From Erwinia mallotivora (GTDB lineage: Bacteria > Pseudomonadota > Gammaproteobacteria > Enterobacterales > Enterobacteriaceae), in contig NZ_JFHN01000010.1 in assembly GCF_000590885.1 (NCBI RefSeq), positions 1-64,000 on the forward strand: DNA of 64,000 nt, written 5' to 3'. Within the stretch, counting starts at the first letter, position 1. The number at the start of each line of letters is the position of its first letter. Position numbers and translations under genes: made by a program. Below the pieces are notes generated by a model. The model was given only the letters and a program-made list of their open reading frames with translations. It did no database searches and was not told the DNA's origin. Below are positions 55,057-63,178 of the stretch, piece after piece.

Positions 55057-55758
55057 TTATCCTGGCGTGTCGGACAGCCAGCGACAGATACATCTGGTAA
55101 GAGAAGCGGGTTGTTCCAGCGGCAGCATATGCCCTGAATCATCAATGATTTCCAGCGTGGCATCAGGAATAAGTCGATACATTACTTGCGACTCCTCCAG
55201 GCTGCGCATCCTGTCCCCGGCAGCCGCGATCACCAGCGTCGGACAAGAGATCTGGTTTAACAGATGTGTATCGCTGTGACGGTCCATCAGTAACTGACGG
55301 CAATATGCCTCTTTTCCCATCCGCAGACTCATCTGCCGGATTTGCGTCTGCAACCCGGGATCACTGGCATGGTCTGCACTCAGTGACAACGCGATAGCCT
55401 TTTGTCCAGGGCCATGAAAAGCCCCCTGGCTGCCCGACAGTGATTTTGCAGTGGCGACTTTGACAGCACGGGTTTGTGGGCTGTCCTGCTGGCTGGACGT
55501 GGCAATCAGGATCAAACGCTGCACCCGCTCGGGAGCCTGTCGAATCATCTCTCGGGCCACAAATCCGCCCATTGAGAATCCGACCAGCGTAAAACGTTCA
55601 GGAGCCTGAGAAAGGCACCTCGCCGCCATCTCCTCCAGCGAAGCGTCGCGGGATAAATCACCATAAATCAACGGCCCGTATCCTGCCAGGTCGGCTACCA
55701 TCTCCTGCCACAGCCCGGCATCACACATTACGCCAGGCAATAAAACCATCCCCGCCAT
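55057..55758 (-). CDS. Alpha/beta-hydrolase
   Basis: A 233-residue hydrolase of the alpha/beta fold. The nucleophile elbow is GFSMGG (Ser62), with the likely acid Asp182 in AAAGDRM and the catalytic His210 in DSGHMLPLE. The oxyanion region is LLPGVMCDAGLW. Related proteins include esterases and BioH-like carboxylesterases; the substrate cannot be given. It lies between the DUF3828 and nitrilase genes on the same strand, about 90 bases from each side's nearest neighbour upstream. Confidence 0.88.
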   Translation of the reverse strand: MAGMVLLPGVMCDAGLWQEMVADLAGYGPLIYGDLSRDASLEEMAARCLSQAPERFTLVGFSMGGFVAREMIRQAPERVQRLILIATSSQQDSPQTRAVKVATAKSLSGSQGAFHGPGQKAIALSLSADHASDPGLQTQIRQMSLRMGKEAYCRQLLMDRHSDTHLLNQISCPTLVIAAAGDRMRSLEESQVMYRLIPDATLEIIDDSGHMLPLEQPASLTRCICRWLSDTPG

Positions 55759-55848
55759 CTTATTCTGCCCTGTATAAGCCAGCGGTGATGATAACAGTCC
55801 TGCAACAATTTTTTCAGCGGATTCGTCTGACGTTGCTTTACTGGCTGG

Positions 55849-56775
55849 CTACGATCTGAGGAAAGTGACGTTCTGTTTCGCCCGCTCATCTACCTGAAGC
55901 GAGAACACATCAGGGCGCGAGTAGTGTCCGGAAACATCAAAATCATAACGCGCACGGACCAGCTCAGCGCTGTCGATTTGCACCACCAGCAGACCGCTAA
56001 CGCCAGTCATCGGCCCCGCCAGCACCTCGCCCAGCGGCCCGACGATCATACTGTTGCCATTAATTAATGCGCGCTGTGGCTCCCAGCCCGCCACCTCAAT
56101 GCCCAGTTCGGCCGGAGAAGGCTGAACCTGGCAGGCGGTGATCACAAAACAGCGCCCTTCGTGCGCAATGTGCCGCATCGAAGCCCGCCAGACATCGCGT
56201 TCATCAACGGTGGGCGCACACCATATTTCCACTCCTTTGGCATACATGGCTGCGCGTAGCAGTGGCATATGGTTTTCCCAGCAAATAGCACTGCCCGCTT
56301 TACCCGCTGCGGTTTGCACCACCGGCAGCGTCGAGCCGTCGCCCTGCCCCCAGATCAGACGCTCGGTCCCGGTCGGCATCAGCTTGCGATGCTTCGCCAC
56401 CAGTCCCGCCTGCGGAGAGAAAAACAGCGAACTGCAATAGAGCGTGCTGCCGTCACGTTCGATGACGCCGATAACCAAATCGGCACCACTGCGTGCAGAA
56501 AAAGCCGCCAGCTCGTCACACTCCGGGCCAGGAACGTCAATGGCATTGGCGTAATAATCAGCAAATGCGTCGCGCCCCTCCGGCAGTCGGAACCCCAGCC
56601 ATGTACCAAAATTACTGCCTTTCGGGTAGCCCCCCAGCAACGCTTCCGGCATCACCACCAGGCTGATGTTCTGACGGCGGATCTCATCTTCATAACTCAG
56701 GATCTCCGCCAGGGTGGCGGCTTTTCCGGCAGGATGCGACCCCATCTGTAATGCGGCAACAACGGATAGCGACAT
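55849..56775 (-). CDS. Nitrilase / carbon-nitrogen hydrolase
   Basis: A 308-residue enzyme of the nitrilase superfamily with the Glu-Lys-Cys triad: Glu44 in [12 protein letters not shown], Lys131 in [11 protein letters not shown] and Cys165 in [13 protein letters not shown]. These contexts match true nitrilases (branch 1), which convert R-CN to the acid and ammonia, rather than amidases. It may attack plant-derived nitriles such as indoleacetonitrile or cyanide-type compounds (inference). A LysR gene diverges from it with a dyad between, suggesting inducible control. Confidence 0.9.
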   Translation of the reverse strand: MSLSVVAALQMGSHPAGKAATLAEILSYEDEIRRQNISLVVMPEALLGGYPKGSNFGTWLGFRLPEGRDAFADYYANAIDVPGPECDELAAFSARSGADLVIGVIERDGSTLYCSSLFFSPQAGLVAKHRKLMPTGTERLIWGQGDGSTLPVVQTAAGKAGSAICWENHMPLLRAAMYAKGVEIWCAPTVDERDVWRASMRHIAHEGRCFVITACQVQPSPAELGIEVAGWEPQRALINGNSMIVGPLGEVLAGPMTGVSGLLVVQIDSAELVRARYDFDVSGHYSRPDVFSLQVDERAKQNVTFLRS

Positions 56776-56812
56776 GATGATTCTCCTGTGATTTTTTCAC
56801 CATGCTGAGATA

Positions 56813-56828
56813 GATTGAGTCATCAATC
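56813..56828. promoter_or_regulatory. LysR-type operator candidate between nitrilase and LysR genes
   Basis: GATTGA-GTCA-TCAATC is a perfect dyad in the 77-base gap between divergent genes. LTTRs usually bind AT-rich dyads of this form. Confidence 0.55.
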
Positions 56829-56852
56829 AATCATCCCGGGACGCTAAGTGAT

Positions 56853-57749
56853 ATGAATAAAATTGATATCAGCAGACTGGATCTGAACCTGCTGAAAGTG
56901 TTTGAAGCCCTGTATGAGGAAGGCGGCGCGGGCAGGGCCGCAGTGCGTCTGGGACTGACGCAATCTGCGGTCAGCGCGGCGCTGGGAAGATTACGTCTGG
57001 TCTGGCATGACCGCCTGTTTGAACGCACCGGACGGGGCCTGCGCCCGACCGCCAGGGCCAGCGAACTGAAGCAGCCCATTTCTGACATTCTCAATCAGTG
57101 CCGCCTGACGCTGTCAGCCTTTTCTGCTGAAACATCCGGCTGGCAGGGACGCACGGTGATTCTGGCCCTGTCAGATGATTTTGAACTTGCCTGGGGCAGT
57201 GCGATCATCGCCGCTGTTCGCCAGCAAATGCCGGGATTACGCATTCAGTTCAGGCAAACTTATGCGCAATTGGTGGAGGAGATGCTGATACTGCGCCAGG
57301 CCGATCTTGCGATAACTTCCGGCGGAATCAAATCCCCTCTGCTGAGCCGACAACTGTCAGGAACCGGCCGTTACCGCTGCCTGCTGGCCGGTAAGCCTGA
57401 CGGCCCTTTTGAACTGGCCGAGTTCCTTGCCAGACCGCATATTCTGGTCTCTTCCGGCGGCTTCATCGGTATTGTCGACGAGAAACTGGCAGAGCTGGCG
57501 CTGACCCGCCATGTCATTGCCTCGACCACGCATTTTGCGGCCTTGCCCTGGATGATTGGCGAGACAGACGCCATCGCCACCCTGCCCGCCCATGCCGCAG
57601 AGGCGCTGGCAGAGAAAACCGCCCTGACGGTGGTGGACTGCCCTCTTGCTTTGCCGACGTTTTCCGTGGAGCTGGCCATGCGCCTGGATAACCAGCGCGA
57701 TCCGGCGGTGAACGGCGTCCGAAATCTGCTGACCGCGCTGCTGACATAA
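56853..57749 (+). CDS. LysR-family regulator, divergent from nitrilase
   Basis: A 298-residue LTTR of the NodD-like branch, opening with LDLNLLKVFEALYEEGGAGR and the helix-turn-helix AAVRLGLTQSAVSAALGRLR. The effector domain includes ALSDDFELAWGSAIIAAVRQ and a late RLDNQRDPAVNGVRNLL. Divergence from the nitrilase gene over a dyad makes that gene its likely target. It ends 118 bases before the TonB-dependent receptor start. Confidence 0.9.
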   Translation: MNKIDISRLDLNLLKVFEALYEEGGAGRAAVRLGLTQSAVSAALGRLRLVWHDRLFERTGRGLRPTARASELKQPISDILNQCRLTLSAFSAETSGWQGRTVILALSDDFELAWGSAIIAAVRQQMPGLRIQFRQTYAQLVEEMLILRQADLAITSGGIKSPLLSRQLSGTGRYRCLLAGKPDGPFELAEFLARPHILVSSGGFIGIVDEKLAELALTRHVIASTTHFAALPWMIGETDAIATLPAHAAEALAEKTALTVVDCPLALPTFSVELAMRLDNQRDPAVNGVRNLLTALLT

Positions 57750-57831
57750 TATCGAGCCCTTGAAGAGTCCTTACCGTTAAGCGATGTGCCTCGCAGAATT
57801 GAATTATCTGCGCCTGTATCGTCAGGAGTGG

Positions 57832-57850
57832 TCGCAATATAATCATTTAC
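57832..57850. promoter_or_regulatory. Weak Fur-box candidate before the TonB-dependent receptor
   Basis: TCGCAATATAATCATTTAC agrees with the 19-base Fur consensus at about 11 positions, mostly in the right half, and lies just before the ribosome site GGAAAAG. Confidence 0.25.
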
Positions 57851-57867
57851 ACAACGGAAAAGAACTT

Positions 57868-60054
57868 ATGGACAAGATCTTTCTGGCCACACTGCTGGCC
57901 GCTCAGGCCGGGATGGCCTCAGCCGCAACATCCCAATCCCCCTCGCAGCCCACAACAGATAACGTTTTTACCAAAGAGAAACAGATAACGGTCATCGCAT
58001 CCCCTGATTGTTGCACAGAGGCAGACAATCAGGCCGGTGCGGGTTTTGTCACTGAGGATATCAGCGTCGGCCCTGTGGGTAATCTGCCCTGGATTGAGGC
58101 TCCGTGGTCTGCCAACAGCATTACCAGTGAGATGCTGACCAATCAGCAGGATAACAGCGTCAGTGAATTACTCAGGTATGCGCCCGCCAGCCAGATGCAG
58201 GCGCGGGGCGGCATGGATGTTGGCCGACCACAAAGTCGTGGTATGCAGGGCAGCGTAGTGGCTAACAGCCGTCTCGACGGACTGAATATTGTCGCCACCA
58301 CGGCGTTTCCGGTAGAGATGCTGGCGCGGCTTGATGTGCTTAACAGCCTGACCGGCGCGCTGTACGGGCCTGCCAGCCCGGCCGGACAGTTTAATTTTAC
58401 CGCCAAACGTGCTGGCGCAGAGACGCTGAACCGCATCACCGTAGGCTATCAAAGCCGCAACAGCTGGCAGGGCCATGCAGACTTTGCCGGGCATATTGAT
58501 AGCGTAGGTTATCGTCTGAACCTGCTGAATGAAGATGGCGAAGGGAGTGTGGCTGACAGCACGCGGCGTCGCAAACTGGCCGCCCTCGCGCTGGACTGGA
58601 ATATTCAGCCGGGGACGCAGCTCCAGCTGGATGTCAGCCACTATCAGTTTATCAAGAAAGGCATGACGGGTAGCTTCAGCTACGGCGACACTATCCCGTT
58701 GCCCGCCGCACCCGACAGTAAAAACAAAAACTACACCCTGCCCACCAGCGGTAGCGTGCTGACCACCGATACCGTCAGCACCCACCTGCTCCACTATTTT
58801 AATGACAGCTGGTCAGTGACGGCTGGCGTGGGATATCAGCAGGCGGACAGAGCGATGCGCTCGGTTTCCAGCACGCTGAGCGACAGCAATGGTACGCTGT
58901 CGCGCTCCCTGAGTGATTCAGCCGCAGCCGGTCGCTTTCGGGTGCTGAGCAACATGCTTACGCTGAATGGGCATCTGCAAACGGGCAGCCTGACGCATGA
59001 TCTGGCCCTCGCCACCAGTGGATATATCTGGTCCATCTACGCGGCGAAAGGGGCCAGTCAACGTTACAACCTGGGTGAAACGTCCTTCTTTGACCCCGCG
59101 CCATTACAGGAACCGGCAGCAGGTCGCATTATCAGACAGGGCGCACGTTATAAATCCAGCGAGAACAGCCAGCAGAGCCTGACCGTGGGCGACACCCTCA
59201 GATTTACCCCGCAGTGGTCAGCGATGATCTATCTCAGCCACAGCTGGCTGTCCACCCGCAACTACAACCGGCAGGGCCAGAAGACCAAAGAAATCAATGA
59301 TAATGGTTTCAGTCCGATGGCCGCGCTGCTTTACAAAATCACCCCTTCCGTCATGGCTTACATCAGCTATGCGGATTCACTGGAACAGGGTGGCACCGCG
59401 CCGACCGGACAAAACATTGTTAATGAGGGACAAACGCTTAACCCCTATCGCAGCAGGCAATACGAAACCGGACTGAAAAGCGAATTTAACGACATGAAGC
59501 TGGGGGCAGCGCTGTTCTGGTTGCAACGCCCGTTCGCTTATGTCGATCCCGCTGATAATCGCTACAAAGAACAGGGCGAACAGCGCAACAGAGGCGTGGA
59601 GCTCACCGCCAGTGGCAATGTCTGGCAACAGCTGAATATCTACAGCGGCATCACCTTCCTCGACCCGAGGCTGAAAAATACCCTGTATGACAGCACCCGC
59701 AATAAACGGGTGGTTGGCGTGGCAAAAATACAGGCTAATGTCCTGCTGGAATACAGCCTGCCCGCTCTGCCCGCCTGGGTGTACAGTGCCAACCTTCACT
59801 ACACCGGTAAACGAGCGGCGAACCAGGTCAATACTTACTGGACAGCCAGCTACGCCACCCTGGATCTGGGTGCACGCTATACCACCAGGCTGAATAACCT
59901 GCCCACCACCTTTCGGCTGAGCGTCAAAAACATCAGCAATAAACATTACTGGGCTTCTCTGTTTCCTTCGGACAGCGACGGCAACGGCGGCTCCGCCAGC
60001 GCATTCGCCGGGGCGGGCAGGGAAATCCGCGCCACCGTAACCGTTGATTTCTGA
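57868..60054 (+). CDS. TonB-dependent outer-membrane siderophore receptor
   Basis: A 728-residue receptor. The ATG at 57868 is chosen since GGAAAAG precedes it and a signal peptide follows (to ASA-AT). A TonB-box-like KEKQITVIAS comes next, then the plug domain (SVSELLRYAPASQMQARGGM, RLDGLNIVATTAFPVEMLAR, SLTGALYGPASPAGQFNFTA), then a 22-strand barrel to a terminal Phe (TVTVDF). Two adjacent Cys (PDCCTEADN) shortly after the TonB box are unusual. It is followed 16 bases later by a periplasmic binding protein gene. No siderophore synthesis or ABC genes are nearby, suggesting a scavenged xenosiderophore. Confidence 0.9.
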   Translation: MDKIFLATLLAAQAGMASAATSQSPSQPTTDNVFTKEKQITVIASPDCCTEADNQAGAGFVTEDISVGPVGNLPWIEAPWSANSITSEMLTNQQDNSVSELLRYAPASQMQARGGMDVGRPQSRGMQGSVVANSRLDGLNIVATTAFPVEMLARLDVLNSLTGALYGPASPAGQFNFTAKRAGAETLNRITVGYQSRNSWQGHADFAGHIDSVGYRLNLLNEDGEGSVADSTRRRKLAALALDWNIQPGTQLQLDVSHYQFIKKGMTGSFSYGDTIPLPAAPDSKNKNYTLPTSGSVLTTDTVSTHLLHYFNDSWSVTAGVGYQQADRAMRSVSSTLSDSNGTLSRSLSDSAAAGRFRVLSNMLTLNGHLQTGSLTHDLALATSGYIWSIYAAKGASQRYNLGETSFFDPAPLQEPAAGRIIRQGARYKSSENSQQSLTVGDTLRFTPQWSAMIYLSHSWLSTRNYNRQGQKTKEINDNGFSPMAALLYKITPSVMAYISYADSLEQGGTAPTGQNIVNEGQTLNPYRSRQYETGLKSEFNDMKLGAALFWLQRPFAYVDPADNRYKEQGEQRNRGVELTASGNVWQQLNIYSGITFLDPRLKNTLYDSTRNKRVVGVAKIQANVLLEYSLPALPAWVYSANLHYTGKRAANQVNTYWTASYATLDLGARYTTRLNNLPTTFRLSVKNISNKHYWASLFPSDSDGNGGSASAFAGAGREIRATVTVDF

Positions 60055-60070
60055 ATAGCAGGAGCACCCG

Positions 60071-61069
60071 ATGATTATTCTGCAACACCTGAGATATGCG
60101 CTGATGGCGGGAGTGATGTTGTTCTGCGGCTTTGCGCTGGCAGGCAGCGAAAACCACAGCGAAATACGCGTTGCCACGCCGTGGCCTGCGCAAAGCACCA
60201 TTATTGCCATGCTGGGCTACAGCCGGAATATCGTTGGCACCTCGGCGGTGGCACAACGCATTCCTCTTTTTCGTCAGATCTATCCCGACATTATCCAGGT
60301 CCCGGTGGTTAGCGTGACCAGTGCGCACGAGATCCACCCTGAGCAGGTGATTGCCCTGCGGGCACAACTGCTGATTATTCCGCAAAACATGCATCTCTCC
60401 CAGGCCGGGGTGCTGGCCCGCGCCAGTATCAAAACGCTGGCGCTGCCGGCCAACTCTCTGACGGCGCTACGTCAGCGGGTTACCCTGACCGCTCAGGCGC
60501 TGGGGCCGGATGCACAAGCGCAGGACAGGCGTTATCAGGCTTACTTTGACCGTAATCTCAACCTTGTCAGGCAACGGCTGCGTCATTTGCCTGACACAGA
60601 GCGGGTGAAGGTTTATCACAGCATGGGCAGCCCGCTCATCACCAGTGGCCGCCCTTCACTTAATCAGGACTGGATGGATGTGGCGGGTGCGGAAAACGAG
60701 GCAGAAAGCTGGTTTCCGGCGAAAAAAAACGGTGCAGGAGAAGTGCCGCTGGAGAAAATAGTGGCGGCTAATCCACAGGTGATCGTGGCGATGAACGCCA
60801 GGGATGCCGCCGCCATCAGAGAGAACCCGGCATGGCAGGGAACCTTAGCGGTACAGCATCAGCGTGTTTATACCAATCCGCAGGGATTATTCTGGTGGTG
60901 CCGGGAAACCAGCGAAAGCGCGTTGCAAATTCTCTGGCTGGCAAAAACACTTTATCCACAGCACTTTGCTGATATTGATATGGTGCAGGAGACCAGAGCG
61001 TTTTATCGCCGTTTTTTTGCGGTCACGCTCAGTACAGCGCAGATTGAAAAAATACTGCATCCTGAATAA
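60071..61069 (+). CDS. Periplasmic siderophore/metal-chelate binding protein (FepB/BtuF-like)
   Basis: A 332-residue PF01497-type binding protein that would pass a chelate from the outer-membrane receptor to an ABC transporter. A Sec signal peptide ends near ALA-GS, without a lipobox. The two lobes are joined by a long helix (about residues 140-175), as in the class III fold. Recognisable segments are IAMLGYSRNIVGTSAV, VSVTSAHEIHPEQVIALRAQ, YHSMGSPLITSG and VAANPQVIVAMNARD. It is in an operon with the receptor, but permease and ATPase genes are absent from the window. Confidence 0.85.
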   Translation: MIILQHLRYALMAGVMLFCGFALAGSENHSEIRVATPWPAQSTIIAMLGYSRNIVGTSAVAQRIPLFRQIYPDIIQVPVVSVTSAHEIHPEQVIALRAQLLIIPQNMHLSQAGVLARASIKTLALPANSLTALRQRVTLTAQALGPDAQAQDRRYQAYFDRNLNLVRQRLRHLPDTERVKVYHSMGSPLITSGRPSLNQDWMDVAGAENEAESWFPAKKNGAGEVPLEKIVAANPQVIVAMNARDAAAIRENPAWQGTLAVQHQRVYTNPQGLFWWCRETSESALQILWLAKTLYPQHFADIDMVQETRAFYRRFFAVTLSTAQIEKILHPE

Positions 61070-61177
61070 ATTCGTTTTCTGGCTCATGAAAAAATATCAA
61101 TATTTCTTGATTGTGACCTGAAAAATTCGATAATGAGGCACGGTATAAAGAGATGTAATTATCGTCCGGAAAATAAA

Positions 61178-61837
61178 ATGAATTCTAAAAGAAAAATAGG
61201 TGAATCACAGGTTATCGATTTTTTCTCTGCGGTATTAAGGGATAAATTCAATGACAGATATAAAAAAAACGAACCCATCAGCATCGGAAATTTCTCTGGC
61301 TCGCAGGACAGAAAATTTGCTGATTTTTTTGCCGGAACCACCTCTTCCAATATCCTGATTGAATTCAAAGAGTTCGAAAACGATTATACAAAAGAGTGGG
61401 ATAAACCGCTTCGTCAGACGCTTTGCCAGATTATCGATGCTGATACGGCGCAGTTTTCCCGTCGTTGTCATTTTATCGCCTGGCGGGAATCAGGCCCCGA
61501 GGTACAAGTCAGTATCGCGCCCTATATTGATAAAGTCTGCCCTCAATACAACACCATCCCACCGTTACAGGCTTTTAATAATATACCGCACAAAGATTTC
61601 ATTAATGATTTCCTTGATGACAAAAAGGGCATAACGCCTGAAGAATTTAAAGATTACGTTAAATATATGGATGACATTGCGGGCGGAAAACAGGCCGGAG
61701 AAAATGTCCCGTTCAAATCTATTCTTTACAGTTATCAAGACGAGGAAATGGTTGCTACTTATTTTAAAAATCCCGGTGAATTAAGAAGCCTGATTACCCA
61801 ACTCTTTCCAGAAAGAAAAATGAAAAGAAAAATTTAA
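61178..61837 (+). CDS. Uncharacterised protein with PD-(D/E)XK-like nuclease pattern
   Basis: I do not recognise this 219-residue protein as a named family. Its first 110 residues carry the order of acidic and basic residues seen in PD-(D/E)XK nucleases: Glu9 in a first helix (GESQVIDFFSAVL), Asp49 in RKFADFFAG, Glu62-Phe-Lys64 in NILIEFKEFE, and Gln80 in PLRQTLCQII. The rest is charged and helical, with no signal peptide or membrane segment. It is AT-rich compared with both neighbours and ends before its own terminator, so it is probably a separate acquired unit. A defence role is possible but unproven. Confidence 0.55.
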   Translation: MNSKRKIGESQVIDFFSAVLRDKFNDRYKKNEPISIGNFSGSQDRKFADFFAGTTSSNILIEFKEFENDYTKEWDKPLRQTLCQIIDADTAQFSRRCHFIAWRESGPEVQVSIAPYIDKVCPQYNTIPPLQAFNNIPHKDFINDFLDDKKGITPEEFKDYVKYMDDIAGGKQAGENVPFKSILYSYQDEEMVATYFKNPGELRSLITQLFPERKMKRKI

Positions 61838-61845
61838 TCAGCCGC

Positions 61846-61877
61846 AGTCTGGAAAGCGTTGCAGCAGACTTTTTTTC
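61846..61877 (+). terminator. Terminator after the PD-(D/E)XK-like gene
   Basis: AGTCTG (61846-61851) pairs with CAGACT (61865-61870), followed by a run of six or seven T residues. The loop is long but the T-run is good. Confidence 0.6.
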
Positions 61878-62062
61878 GATGAATATACCCCGCTTTTCTG
61901 CCTCAGGCATCAGGCGGGCAATAACCGGTCAGCAGAGCCGTATCTTTGTCATATAAACCCGGCAGTATGGCATCACACTGACGCCTCAGGACTGCACCCC
62001 CTGGTAAATTTAACGGCCGGGTACATACTACAGGCAGGCAGAAACCCAATCAGGAGAGACAC

Positions 62063-63178
62063 ATGCGTCTGGCTTCATTCAATGTAGAAAACCTCTTCGA
62101 TCGTGCGAGGGCCATGAACCAGGGGGAGTGGCAGTCAGGTAAACCGACTCTGGAAAAGTTTGCCCGGCTCAATCAACTGCTGGGTGAAACAACCTACACG
62201 GCGACGATCAAAAAAGAGATGGTCTCTCTGATGAATGATCTGGGCCTGCAAAAATCGGATACCGGCCCCTTTGTGATCCTGCGGCGTAACCGCGGCAAAC
62301 TGCTGACCCGGCAGAAAGAGGGGGCGGGCATCAGCATTGTTGCCGACGGACGTGCTGACTGGGTAGGTTCTCTGGAACTGCGTCGCGCTCCGGTTGATGA
62401 AGTGGCGATGGGCCTGACCGCTCAGGTAATGGTGGATTTACATGCCGACCTGCTGACCGTGGTGGAGGCGGAAAACCGGCCCGCACTGCTGGCATTTAAT
62501 AACGAGATGTTGCCCGCGCGTAACGGTCAACCTTTTGAGCACGTTATGGTTATCGATGGCAATGACGAGCGGGGAATCGACGTCGGTCTGATGACCGCTG
62601 CGTCTTTCCCTGTTGATACCATGCGCAGTCATGTGGATGACAAAGATAAAGCTGGCGCGCTGATCTTCTCCCGCGATTGTCCTGAATTTGCCATTCCACT
62701 TCCCGGTGGAGAAACGTTGCTGGTGATAGTGAATCACCTGAAAAGTAAAGGCTACGGCGGTAAAAGCAGTTCAGACAGCCGCCGCCGCGCTCAGGCGGAA
62801 CGCGTAAAAGCGATCTACCAGCAACGCATTCAGGAGGGCATTACGCTTATCGCCATCAGCGGCGATTTTAATGATACGCCGGACAGCGAACCGCTGGCAC
62901 CCCTGCTTCGGGACACCGACCTGAAAGACGTTTTTACCCACCAACAGTTCGACAATGGCGGATATCCCGGTACATGGGGGAGTTGTACTGCTGCCGGTAA
63001 AATCGACTACATTCTGCTCTCGCCTGCGCTGTGGCAGAAAGTGGAAAAAGGCGGCGTCTGGCGTAAAGGGATGTGGCCCGGTGTACGTCCGGTGAAATGG
63101 GAAACCTATCCGGAGCTGAAAAAACCGGTCAATGCCGCATCCGATCATGCTGCTGTATGGGTTGATTTAGCGCTCTGA
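62063..63178 (+). CDS. Endonuclease/exonuclease/phosphatase (EEP) family protein
   Basis: A 371-residue metal-dependent phosphoesterase of the EEP fold (DNase I / exonuclease III / sphingomyelinase superfamily). Key motifs are in order: SFNVENLFD (metal Asn/Asp), VVEAEN (metal Glu), VNHLKSKGYGG (His), SGDFNDTP (catalytic Asp-Asn), KIDYILLS and the terminal ASDHAAVWVDL (Asp-His). No signal peptide is visible, so it acts in the cytoplasm. Substrate could be nucleic acid, phosphoinositide-like or nucleotide; the sequence does not decide. AGGAGA precedes the ATG. Confidence 0.9.
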   Translation: MRLASFNVENLFDRARAMNQGEWQSGKPTLEKFARLNQLLGETTYTATIKKEMVSLMNDLGLQKSDTGPFVILRRNRGKLLTRQKEGAGISIVADGRADWVGSLELRRAPVDEVAMGLTAQVMVDLHADLLTVVEAENRPALLAFNNEMLPARNGQPFEHVMVIDGNDERGIDVGLMTAASFPVDTMRSHVDDKDKAGALIFSRDCPEFAIPLPGGETLLVIVNHLKSKGYGGKSSSDSRRRAQAERVKAIYQQRIQEGITLIAISGDFNDTPDSEPLAPLLRDTDLKDVFTHQQFDNGGYPGTWGSCTAAGKIDYILLSPALWQKVEKGGVWRKGMWPGVRPVKWETYPELKKPVNAASDHAAVWVDLAL

